Origin: Phymatolithon calcareum
Lineage: Eukaryota; Rhodophyta; Florideophyceae; Hapalidiales
Length of the DNA stretch: 64,000 bases
Direction: 5' to 3'
NCBI GenBank assembly: GCA_977006965.1
Contig: OZ345378.1
Location: 2,170,001 to 2,234,000, forward strand
Shown piece after piece: positions 40,301-49,700 of the stretch (positions are counted from its first letter, which is position 1; the number at the start of each line of letters is the position of its first letter). A model generated the notes under the pieces. It searched no databases, had not been told where the DNA came from, and worked only from the letters and a program-made list of their open reading frames with translations. The translations under genes were made by a program, and so were the position numbers.

Positions 40301-42327
40301 CGTGGGTGTATCGCCATCGTCTTGGCCAACTACAATCTGCCTGGGATATGCATTGCCGTGGTCAGATGGATGCGTCTCGCACACTTCAGCTAGCGCGGAC
40401 GACGGCGGCCCAGCATGTTCCAGGGTCCGCGGAGCATCAGCGAGCCATGATGTTCATTTCGAACTCTGAAGCTGCCTATAATGAGCACACTCGTAATATG
40501 GAGCAGATCAAGCAGGCTGCACAGCACACAAACATGCTGCTGCTTCGCCACCAACAGCAGCAGCAACAACAACTTCTAGCTCAGCAGCAGCAATTTTCGC
40601 AACAGCTAACTCGTCAGCAGCATGTGGCCCCGCAGCAGCAACTACGACATCAGCAACAGATGGCACAATTGCAGCAGCAAAAGCCGCAAACTGTTGGACT
40701 AGCGGATCAAGCGCCCGGGCAATACACAGGGAAATCCTCAACTGTCGGCCAGTATCAACTTCCTCAGGTCGAGGTCAAGGAGGGTGCTGGGGAGCATCGA
40801 ACTGATGACGTATTGGATAGCGAAAAGAACTCCGCAGCTTCTAGTATGTCTGATCTTCATTCCACCTTGGAGCAGCCAAAGCTTTTTGTTGATGGAGTCG
40901 GTCATGACAAGCCTGGAGTCCTCCCTACGACGCCGAAGTCGCACAAGCCCAGGACATCGGAACTATCCAGTGATGCGGAGTCTGCTGTCCATAAGGGAGA
41001 GGAAAGCGGCTGGGAAAGAGTAGACCGGAAACCACGCAATGCGTCTGACCCTCCTCTCCCTCATATGCCTGAGTCGGATTCTGTTCTCGACAAAGTCTCA
41101 GAGAGAGCATCTGCGTCTGCCGCCCTGAGTTTTTCGTCTGATGCGCCTCGAACGCCCACAGACACACACGTTCTTGTTGTAAGCGCGGACAAAGACCCAA
41201 GAAAGCTGGAGTCGATGGCTGCCATGGATCAGAGGGAGGCGGAGGAAGCCGAAGCCATGCGTCGCAAAGCAGCGACTATTCCCGCGCCGTGGGTTAAAGC
41301 GACGCCGTCGGGCGGTGCTCAAAATGGCCTAAGTCTTCGCGAAATTCAACGCCAAGAAGAGCTTCGCAATAAGGCTCAAATGGCGCAAGCACAATCAATG
41401 ATGAATGCGCAGCGTGAGGAAGCCGCTCGGCAGGCTGCTGCCCGTCAAGCCTCCCTTAGCACCGCTCCATGGGGCAGTGCCGCCTCTGTAAAACAACGCA
41501 CCCTGAGTCTACGGGAACAAATGCGTCTGGAAGAGGAGCAAAAACAGCGAATGGCAAAGCAGAATGTTGGGACAACTTCCGTATCAGCCCCTCGAGCAAC
41601 ACGTGCAACTGGTAGCCAAGTTCAGTCTGGTACTCCGTGGGCGAGTCTGGTAGCAAGCAGCAAGCCCAATACTTCTCGTCAAACTTCTACTGTCGTCGGT
41701 AAGCGAATGGGGGAAGAAGGGTCATTCTGGGACACGGTGGGATCTGCAGCAGGGAAGCGGGCGATGTCTGCTGGTGGGCCGTCGACTGCGAACAGTAACT
41801 CTCGAGCTACCATTGCGCGCCCGTCTGGGAGTCGGCAGACCGCGAATCCGCAAGCTCGGGCAACGAGGGCAGTTCCATTGCAACCGCAGCAATCTTCACA
41901 GCAGACACAGAGAGCTTCCCGACAGACTGCGTCAGAACCTACTGTTCTAAATGGACGTGTGAGCGCTGAATTTGCCAAATGGTCTGCGGTGCAATTGCAG
42001 GCGCTGACAGGGAACGATAGCCAGGACAATACTTTCGTGGAGTATCTTGTATCCATCAAGTCGGCGTCAGAAATTCGGGACACGGTGTTGCAAAACCTAG
42101 GTTCAAGTGACGCGTCAAGGGCGTTCGCAGACGAATTTATCCGAAGGATGGAGTTTGAGAAGTCAAGTGAATCTATGGAACATGGAGCTGGTGGTGGCGG
42201 CAACAGGAAGAAGGGAAGAAGGCAGAGAGCGAACAAGGTGGATCCTAGCTTGGTGTTGGGCTTCACTTCTACCAGCTCTAGTTCGCGAATCATGCAGGGA
42301 ACCATTGAGAAACCAACGATGGATTAG
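37315..42327 (+). CDS. GIGYF-like GYF-domain protein (translational repressor scaffold)
   Basis: 1670 aa, one exon. A motif RYTKAELLEVY at residues 45-55 fits the eIF4E/4EHP-binding pattern Y-x4-L-phi. A Gly/Ser-rich low-complexity region follows. The GYF domain is at about 446-500 (AVWFYKDPKNETQGPF, MQWL, ERFYDEELLVSR), a fold that binds PPG-phi peptides. Further on are an Ala/Gln repeat (AQAQAQ, about 935-990) and Gln-rich tracts (about 1077-1122). There are two related segments with APW followed by LSLREIQ or LSLREQM and EE (about 1323 and 1382). The C-terminal helical module is FAKWSAVQLQALTG (about 1552), and the protein ends with KVDPSLVLGF (about 1641-1650). The last two match the C-terminus of metazoan and plant GIGYF/EXA1 proteins. 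Those recruit 4EHP and decay factors to repress mRNAs; that role is inferred. The start is the first ATG. Confidence 0.9.
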   Translation: MASKSVDHGEVKLGPGWMSLGRKTRNGAPPSVSPSSSTTVLPRVRYTKAELLEVYEPGAPPGLPPNMAPHTGITSVDALVPVNIAADDDLQDILHSNAQSPAGRVKPRGSPPRSTATALSRNRFAPSSPPPANGRSRIGSDSVDRLATVDTVNNPSGVHKNSVSTAFSSVPSSSVPSSSASHTGSTTSSAIASVSTASSAPLSSSSHVDSSSHAGVSTGGGGGTKRPGQVSSSRDFWSGSAVLAPAERPLGASTSERRPLALKPRSGLGANSENGGGGGGGMNGASSSEQYGRSSQQGPGPYWSRAAPRGAADSNSNWRGGPGGGNSSMSNIGGASGNDSGPGGSTATASAPTSSSVGGGSSHLHPSRGGFGRETRDTFTRNKEALKPTNTRDLSALAKGSNRELSGTSTSLSSHFGNRERESRMTAPTAPAAEKVQQKNAEPVSDSHAVWFYKDPKNETQGPFTGAQIMQWLKERFYDEELLVSRTRETNYRPLAIAFGLRKEDAAPAPPPGFVSGSSNGPAPPPAAVSSSIAPRGSARTAGGNSSRTGRDDRREERRDDRNRRGQKTVEEMAHEVEMMRLEARSKRKAAAPSVPASAIDSDVETGRHSAEESTNPNSSTGSRMVFSDEDITSRTKPVKGPAPNPTSGFGRNDTLDAPGTSDRSMGASPLSDSPGGLPSRSAGPARIPNALHESDLLSKINGAVSASPVARSRFASIMSSSADAKKDSDSAVPVSISQATAAAPPGEHRLGSAVRMDIAGTSAQHSDASKDPRVALPSLPGVVDDTARLQYSPDVAVAPPSQLPSSTVQPQQHENLSQNQDSEASWATVMGDLKQQKNPQPSVSQMPRMAVAASEHDLMALDPAIARASFSRRPAPAPPSSSTMSIPSSTPAPQPWTHPDAKVQNIGPQDIADSNGRVQGMSHSQAPSQSMDQAYARARAQAQAKALAEAHAQAMARHAQAQAQAQAQARAQVQAQRQAQAQAQAGSQAQAQDPAWVYRHRLGQLQSAWDMHCRGQMDASRTLQLARTTAAQHVPGSAEHQRAMMFISNSEAAYNEHTRNMEQIKQAAQHTNMLLLRHQQQQQQQLLAQQQQFSQQLTRQQHVAPQQQLRHQQQMAQLQQQKPQTVGLADQAPGQYTGKSSTVGQYQLPQVEVKEGAGEHRTDDVLDSEKNSAASSMSDLHSTLEQPKLFVDGVGHDKPGVLPTTPKSHKPRTSELSSDAESAVHKGEESGWERVDRKPRNASDPPLPHMPESDSVLDKVSERASASAALSFSSDAPRTPTDTHVLVVSADKDPRKLESMAAMDQREAEEAEAMRRKAATIPAPWVKATPSGGAQNGLSLREIQRQEELRNKAQMAQAQSMMNAQREEAARQAAARQASLSTAPWGSAASVKQRTLSLREQMRLEEEQKQRMAKQNVGTTSVSAPRATRATGSQVQSGTPWASLVASSKPNTSRQTSTVVGKRMGEEGSFWDTVGSAAGKRAMSAGGPSTANSNSRATIARPSGSRQTANPQARATRAVPLQPQQSSQQTQRASRQTASEPTVLNGRVSAEFAKWSAVQLQALTGNDSQDNTFVEYLVSIKSASEIRDTVLQNLGSSDASRAFADEFIRRMEFEKSSESMEHGAGGGGNRKKGRRQRANKVDPSLVLGFTSTSSSSRIMQGTIEKPTMD

Positions 42328-42882
42328 GTGAGCGTTAAGTACAGGCGTGAACCTGATTGTAAGTGGGTGTGTACTCGCCCGGAGGTTGGGAAAGATTTTT
42401 ATTCACTCTTGACGTTGTGTAAATACGAGATGCTACCGACGTACTCCATAGCACAGGTTGGAAGGTCTGCAATTCAGGAAGAGCAGTAAAGCTATCTGAC
42501 GGCACTTCACTGTTCAGTTATACTCTCCCCAAGGTACGGTGAAGTTTATCGCGCAGACTTCTATCCATCGAGTAGAAGAATGCCATTTATGTAAGGTGAA
42601 TCAATATAATTGGGTAATTATTCTAAGACAATCCTGAACATATGATCTGAGCGTCTCCAGCAAGGTACGTCGCTGGCACCAGCGTTGGTCCCGCGCTTTT
42701 GACTGTAAGTTTTTATTGCGTACTGCACTGGTCGTCGTTAGTGCACATCTCTTCCGTGCCGTGGCGCGTCGCAGTGCAGACTCCCGACTTCATCATCCAG
42801 CCCTTTCTGTATCCATGCGGTAGTGCTGGTCGCGTCATAGCGCGCTTTATCATTCAGGCGTTCCTCTGGCTCTAGTCGGAAA
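42328..42882. other. Spacer, nothing recognised
   Basis: 555 bp between two same-strand genes. I see no hairpin, repeat or promoter element that stands out. Confidence 0.5.
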
Positions 42883-44289
42883 ATGGCACACCCTCGGATA
42901 CTTCCGCTGGTATTTCTGGTAACACTCTCTGCTCTTTGCCTTACGGTATTGTCTGAAGCCGGGCCACAACCATTAGCGAATGAAGTTGAGGATGATAACG
43001 AGCTTCGCGCCAATGACAAGGAGATCCAAACTTTGGAGCAGCGCATGGAACACCTTAAACAACAGGCTGAAGAAATGCGAAAGAAGCGTGCCGCCGTGAC
43101 ACACAAGCTTGACATGATCCGCCGTGTGCAACGCGCTCGTGCCCTTCTCGGAATCCGCAGAATCGAAGTAAGCGATGCTCAGAGCGAGCTTGATAGTCAG
43201 AAGCGCATTCGTGATGGCGCTGAGGAGCGTCTGCACAATACAGATGCCGAAAGAGAAGCCATTGCTGCAAAAAGGAGGGTGAGTGAAGCTGCCATTCAGT
43301 CGGAAAAAGCAAAGGCGATGACAGTGAAGGAAAGGGCTGAAGCATTAGCGAAGGTGCAAAGCGCCACCGAGCAGCAACAGAAATGGATGGAGGAGCAACG
43401 CGAAAATGCCATTAAGACGCTTAAAGCGCTGGGTCAGGACTTCAAAACTAAGGGATTTGAGAACTGGATTACGTATAACTCAGAAGCTCTGCCTATAGTC
43501 GTGAAAGGTACTCTCATGAAACTTGCTCCAATTGCAGACGGATTGGAAAGCGTTGCGGAGGCAAATAATCGTATCACTGAGCAATTCACGGCCCGGCTGC
43601 ACCACTTGTTACCCACGATACGACGGAGCCCATTTTATGAAGGAATTCTCTTCTATATCTTGCTTTTGTGCCCGACAGTACTCGCAGCATGGCTAATACT
43701 CAAGGTTCATGCCCGGCTTTCGCAGCTGTCGGTTGCGCATTACGTTGTCGCCATCAATTTGTATTTTGGCACAATGAGTGTCCTTTGTCTGTTCATGAGT
43801 TTGCTGAGCCACAGCGATATTCTTATCGTTTTCCGTCATCGGTCTCAGTCCACAATGGAAGTCTTCATGCTCATGCATGCACTGTTGTTCGTCGTCCATC
43901 TCGCCTTGCATGCTGTGATCGCCTACGTCTCCAAGTCATCGAAAGATTTTGGGCAATTGGTGTCTATTTTCTGCGTCGGATTGCACTTCTTTGTACATGC
44001 GTATAAGCGAACAATCTTGAATCTGGACCCTAATATCGGCGCACCGGCCTACTTTTTGTACGCCATCATTTTCCTATACACGTTGTACGATCGCGGAATC
44101 ACGATCATTGAGGCTGCCGTGAATGACGATAAGAGTGTTAGCCGGGCTTCGTTCGCAACATACGCACCGCCAGGAACCGGACCCATCGCGCAACGCAGTC
44201 CTAACTCCAAGAAAGTTGTATATTTTGCCGGTCTTCCCGTGTTCTCGAGTCCACACGCGGGACCTCTTGACGACGCCAAGAGTATCTAG
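42883..44289 (+). CDS. Signal-peptide, coiled-coil, multi-TM membrane protein of unknown function
   Basis: 468 aa; family not recognised. It starts with a signal peptide (about 1-26, ILPLVFLVTLSALCLTVLS), then an acidic linker and a long heptad-rich coiled coil (about 40-190). An amphipathic part (DFKTKGFENWITYNSE) leads into about five hydrophobic segments between about 252 and 410: YEGILFYILLLCPTVLAAW, VVAINLYFGTMSVLCLFMSL, VFMLMHALLFVVHLALHAV, VSIFCVGLHFFVHA and FLYAIIFLYTLYD. A short hydrophilic C-terminus follows. The layout suggests a coiled coil in the lumen or outside the cell attached to a membrane bundle. I considered TMEM120/TACAN and rejected it because the C-terminal signatures do not match. 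A hairpin (44397-44435) follows about 110 bp after the stop. Confidence 0.78.
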   Translation: MAHPRILPLVFLVTLSALCLTVLSEAGPQPLANEVEDDNELRANDKEIQTLEQRMEHLKQQAEEMRKKRAAVTHKLDMIRRVQRARALLGIRRIEVSDAQSELDSQKRIRDGAEERLHNTDAEREAIAAKRRVSEAAIQSEKAKAMTVKERAEALAKVQSATEQQQKWMEEQRENAIKTLKALGQDFKTKGFENWITYNSEALPIVVKGTLMKLAPIADGLESVAEANNRITEQFTARLHHLLPTIRRSPFYEGILFYILLLCPTVLAAWLILKVHARLSQLSVAHYVVAINLYFGTMSVLCLFMSLLSHSDILIVFRHRSQSTMEVFMLMHALLFVVHLALHAVIAYVSKSSKDFGQLVSIFCVGLHFFVHAYKRTILNLDPNIGAPAYFLYAIIFLYTLYDRGITIIEAAVNDDKSVSRASFATYAPPGTGPIAQRSPNSKKVVYFAGLPVFSSPHAGPLDDAKSI

Positions 44290-44396
44290 GGTGACAACCT
44301 CAGCGTTTGTTTCCAGTTGTCCTCTGGTTCGTCAAGTGAATTCGCGGGTACTTGTTCGCAAGCTGACGCTGGAAGTAATTAGGATATGAAGTCGAA

Positions 44397-44435
44397 CATC
44401 CGCGTCTGTCGCCTTGTCATGTGAGGACGCGGATG
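44397..44435. repeat. Hairpin with 10-bp GC-rich stem, 3' of the membrane protein gene
   Basis: CATCCGCGTC and GACGCGGATG pair around a 19-nt loop about 110 bp after the stop codon. It may be a 3' UTR structure. Confidence 0.6.
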
Positions 44436-45706
44436 CACTTTTACAAGCTGTTTGTAACAGTAGCACGTGTTTTACTTTTGTCCCATACACCTACTCGTCG
44501 CAGTTTTGAATCCCATACTTATTTCTACGTTTCTCATTTTTCCGTGACCCGCACCATGCTGGCAAATATTCTTCGCAAGTGCGCGGAGCGTTCAGGCGTT
44601 ACGGTGCCTTTTGAAGTCTAGACTTCCTTGCAAATGATGGTGGTCCCATCAAATGCTCCCATGAGTGCGTCGAGGGGGGCAATGTGGTAGCGAATTTCCT
44701 GTGCAGAGAAAATATGGGCGACTCTACGAATTGGGCTTTTTGAAGCACCGAGCATTGTAAGGTCTGTTGAAGGTTAGGGTAGCAAGTACATTGTAAAAAA
44801 CACCAAGTTGTTAGCTTCACCTAAAAATCCCACTCCGGACAATGATCGCCAACATAGTGGGTCCAGCGTTAAGTCAATTGACAAGCAAGCACTTTTAATT
44901 TTCATCTCCTCTCCTTCCTTTTTTGACGTCACGTAGTAGTCGATACGGCTGCCGTGACCAGAATTCTGCAATGATTCAGAGATTACTGGAAGAATAACTC
45001 GCAGTGCGAATCCATTTTGACGAGCTGGCAGTTCGAAACTACTCAACACGAAAAGACCTAGAGCACCTGCCAATGTGAGAAAGCGTGCTTGGAAAGGGGT
45101 CGACTCCTTCCAAGTCGGTAGATGGGGTCGAGTGTTCTGAGAAAAAAGGATTCATCTCTTGGGTTCCCAAGTTTTTGCAGGGTGGCGGGGATTTTGAACA
45201 AGCCGATGACCACTGATGTCACAATGGTCTCCTGATAGACGGCATCTTAGCCATTGTCTGAATATTACCTTCAAAGACCAAGAGCGTCTTCTGGAGCATA
45301 CTAATTTAGTCTATCTATCAAGGCACGATGACCAAGTTTGGGATTCTTGACATCCAGACTTTTAATGCCATGCATGATCATGAGTTTTGGCGTGACAAAG
45401 TCGGCCAGACTTCGGGTGTCGTTGTAAGTCGCACCGGAATCCAGGACTCAACCAGCATCTTCCAATTATAAGGATTCCAATAGAGGATATTTGCAAAGTC
45501 TAATGATGATGAACCTGCCTTCCCCAAAGAGGCTCACAAAGCAGTGCTTTATCGCTAACTATCTTCTACTTAGATTACGGCAGGATGTTACTCATGGTAA
45601 CTAATTAGGAAAGCGCTCCTTCTTCTCTGCCTGCCTTTCGAAATACGATTCGATTCCACCCAGAGTAAACGTAATGGTTCCACGATTGGGAAGTATAATA
45701 CACACC

Positions 45707-45733
45707 GGGCACTCAGTGTGATACTGAGTGCCC
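45707..45733. repeat. Perfect 11-bp stem hairpin
   Basis: GGGCACTCAGT and ACTGAGTGCCC flank GTGAT. It is intergenic, with no T-run after it. Confidence 0.7.
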
Positions 45734-46793
45734 CAAAATGTCTTCAATCTTGTCCATGGCGCCTCGGCGCACGGGCGACGTGACACGATGCTGGCTTCGC
45801 TGTGTGGGCCAGCGGGGATTACCCCTCTTAAAAGTTGCTTGTGGAAGCACAGGGGAACATTGCAGGCATCGAAGTCTGTTTCCGCACTCGATCGTTCAAT
45901 GGCGGAAGTTTTTGACCTGTAGGTTCTAGGTAGAATGGTGATCCCACGTGTCTGCTGAGGCGTTGGTGAACTTCAAGTACAAGCTCTGTACTAGTCAGTT
46001 TTTAGTACGCAGTGAGACTTCTGAATTAGAATTCTTTAATGGGGCAGTATGTGTTCTGTACGTCTCTTTGCGTCTCTTCGCGCAATTGGTATGAGGGCTG
46101 GAGATCGCCGAAGTCGAAATGAATCTTTATCCCTTCAATTCACACAAAGTGTGTATAGTACTCTTTTGGAAGAACCATTGCGTTGTTCGAAATGAAACTG
46201 TATCACAAAATGTGCTCATCATATAGAACAGACGGAACAATAGCTTCCTAATGAATATAAAATCGGAGGTCACTGCGTTCTGACGATGTACTTTGGCGTC
46301 TTGAAAGCACTGCATTCGCTCAACGGTATTCTCGTTAGATCAGGAACTAACTTCTCACCAATAAGTCGGACACCTCTTGGAGGTCTCCTTCGCAAGAATA
46401 TAAAGAAAAGGAAGCGACGGTTGGCAGCAAATAATTGACACTTGAATGCCAGCGACGACCACGGCTTCTTGCTCAGAAGTGCTTTACTGACATGGCATTT
46501 TTCGAAGTAGTACTGTGGATCCTTAAAAATATCATTTTCCACATTGATTTCCCCAACAAGAGCCTGTTGCCAACCGGCGGTAAGGTGGTACTTATGACCA
46601 TTACACATACATTCCTACTTCCGTGCATCAGGATCTTAGCATTACAGCACTTCCGGACCGCGACAGCGATTTTATGATTTCATGCAAAGCTAAGGGTCAA
46701 GAGACGAGACGTCTTTGGGAACTCTCGGGTCATGGCAAAATCCAATTGAATGACACTCTTGTTTACAAAAGACGCCACTCCAACATCGGCTGC

Positions 46794-49700
46794 TTACTGA
46801 TCATTGCTTCTCGATTTCAGCTGATTCCACACGCTTGCAAATCCGTCGTTCGCGCTGGTATTATTTCCTGACTTGCTGGATCGTTCGTTGCTCACAGGCG
46901 TCGCAGTTTTCGTTGGATTTTGTTTCCGATTTCTATGACGTGGCTTTCTTCGGGTCGGGGATTTCTCCACTTGAGAAAGTCCACTCGACGTACCCACATG
47001 CCCATTTGCATGACTTTCCACAACTGGTAACGGCCCTTCCACAGCTGTACCAGACAGGTTTCGGACTGAGCCCACTTCTTCCGGCTCTGATACAACACCT
47101 AGCGCTGCCTTGATACGTGCTGTCAACGCCGCTACGTCATCACCACTATCCGTCAAGGGCTGCTCTTCTGCACGTGCTTCGGTTTTCTCATTACCAGAAT
47201 TCTGGGCAGTAAGAGGCTTTTTCGAAGGTGATGCTCTCGGACGAGACTTTGCAAAGCTTGGAATAGGCATTGTTAGAGGATCTGGTGGTACATGAAGACC
47301 TTCATTGTCTTTCGGCTCCTGACCTTCTTTCCTGAGGTCCACACCCTTCGCTTGGCCACCAGATTTCTTCACGCGTGGTTTCGACGCCTTTTTGAAGCTT
47401 TCAACAGCCGCAGCGGCAATAGCTTTTCCACGTTTGGCATGGGCGGCGGAACTTCCGTTCGTGGCAGCGGCATGCTTGGGAATAAGGGCTTTGGCAACTC
47501 GAGCGTAGTTGGAAGAGTAATATTTGTTTTCGCGGTCTGGACGGATGGAGTACAATGATGACGCCGGAACTGCCTTGCCTTTGCCTGGGGTACATAGCCC
47601 ATTTAGGTCACCCCCGCCTATAAATTCTTCATCAAATACAACCTCTACAGTGCATGAAGATGAAGAACTGGGCTGTTCAGGATCAGATTTCCGATGACGC
47701 CTCTTGTCACCCCCGACGCTTGATGAAGGGTCTCTGCTTTGTCCGCCATTTGAGTCTCTATGAATTCCAATGACCGAGCCCCTGAGGCCAAAGGGCGTCC
47801 CAGTATACGCGATTCTATTAGCAACCCGGTCTCCCAGGCGTAACGTGCGACCGTCGGGAGACACAGGGTCAAGACACTGAGAGTTTTGCATGTGCCTGTC
47901 GCTCTGCCAGTCTAGTGATTCACATCCAGTGCGCAACTGGCGCTGACTCACGATAGACGCCGTTCCAGATTGATTTCCATTCAAAACTGACTTTGCCAGC
48001 TCTGCTTGTAACGTATTAGCAACGGAGGCACTTCGTTCTAGCTCCAGTACTGCGTCGCGAGGAAGAATCAATGATCCTGATGACACTAGAGGTAGACTTG
48101 CTACCTCGCTCGCTGATATCCAAGATCCAATGGCCATTACTGCACTTTCGCTCTCGGAAGCGTTTGGAAAGAGCTGCCTTGGCTCATACACAGGTGCACC
48201 CTTAGAGCCCCGATTGGCACTCATAAACTTGTGCACCGCAGCAAATAGTTCCGGGAATGCTTCTTTGTATGCAGCTAAGAGAGCGCTTGCTTTTTCAGAG
48301 AAGAAAAAGGTGCCGTAGTCATTGACCTTTGCATAGCCTGGAATGAGAAGACCCCGAGATGAATACTTGATGCCCAGACCAAGATCGATTTCATCCTTCC
48401 CATTTTCAAGCCTTACACGAACAGACCCGAAGAATGTATTAGCAACGGAGACCGCCATAGAGCACTTGGTCGCCACCTGCGACAATGATTTCCAGCGTTG
48501 TGATTGCCACCTTTCCACAATGCCGTACCCAAATGATGGTTCTCTTGCGCACGCTTGAGAAACTGAGTACTGCACTCTTGCCATACCGTCATCCAGGAGC
48601 TCTTTAACTTGACAAAGATTCCCAAAAAACGGTCCTCGCCCCACAAAAAGTGAAGTTTGTCCAACAGACAGAGGCACTTGATGGGACAATGACACGGCAT
48701 TTTCGGTGCCAGGTTCCTTACACGCCATTGCTGCAGTGAGCACTGTAACAGCGGAAAAAAGCAAAGGAGTGGATTCTGACGCGGGGCTGCCAAACAAAGA
48801 TCTCTTTGTCGACGGGAGCGGATTGACCTCGACAAGAACTTTCGGCTGATCGATATCCACACCGCCTTTCTCCATAAGAGATGCCGCAATCCTATTTGCA
48901 GAATCAGTGAACGTATTGCTGTTCGTTTTAGATACTAATGGAGGATGTAGTCCCAAACGCATAGTGTCTAGGCGGACACAAATGGCCTCGTCCATAACAG
49001 CTTCCACAATTCCAGCGACACGCCATGGGTAGTGGGTCCAAACTTGACATCCCACGCCTACCCCCATCGCATGGGCTTCCCCAACATTTTCAGGGACCTT
49101 GTACCCTGACTGCGCGATAGATCCGTTCCCCACAAGAGCTGGGGGACTAGAAACTGATGTTGTCGTCTGAGGTTCTTCTACGCCGTCAAAAAATATAAAA
49201 TCTCGAGACTTGATTTCCCACGACCCGAGTGTTATGGCGAGGCTTTCCGATCGACTGGGAAAGCCAAAGAGATTAACCGAAAGTTTCTCCAATTTGCCGG
49301 CATGAGGCACTGGATGCAGAGTGGGCAAATCACTGACCCAAGAAGCAGATCCGGGGGCGTGAGTTCCTATAACCCAAGTTGCAGGAAAAGGTGTTCCTTT
49401 CGGTATGACTGGTAGTGATAGCGGCGTCCCCTTTGCACAACTCGTGAAAGTACGCAGACGGTGTGGAAATGGAGATTTAACTTCCTTACTGAAGTTTTTC
49501 CGGTCTCGGCGAAAAACCATTGAAACGCCCAGAGTGTTTCGACGCTTTTCAGCAGCCGTTAACTCAGTTGCCGGAACAGTTGCGATTGCGGCGAAAAGTC
49601 GATCGGCATCTACAAAGGGAAGCAATACAACTGCTTCCCATTCATTTCTCTTGCCATTCATGTCGATCTTGAAGTCCTCGACGTAAAAGTCCCGAATTGG

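Larger units (their letters stand above)
44290..46793. other. 2.5-kb spacer without recognisable gene
   Basis: Small open frames only, none with a domain. Two hairpins stand out: 44397-44435, with 10-bp arms CATCCGCGTC, probably in the 3' region of the preceding gene; and 45707-45733, with perfect 11-bp arms GGGCACTCAGT around GTGAT. Confidence 0.55.

Noticed and set aside
42883-44289. TMEM120/TACAN identity for the coiled-coil membrane protein
   Set aside because: The coiled coil plus membrane bundle layout is similar, but the conserved C-terminal TMEM120 signatures are absent and this protein has a signal peptide.
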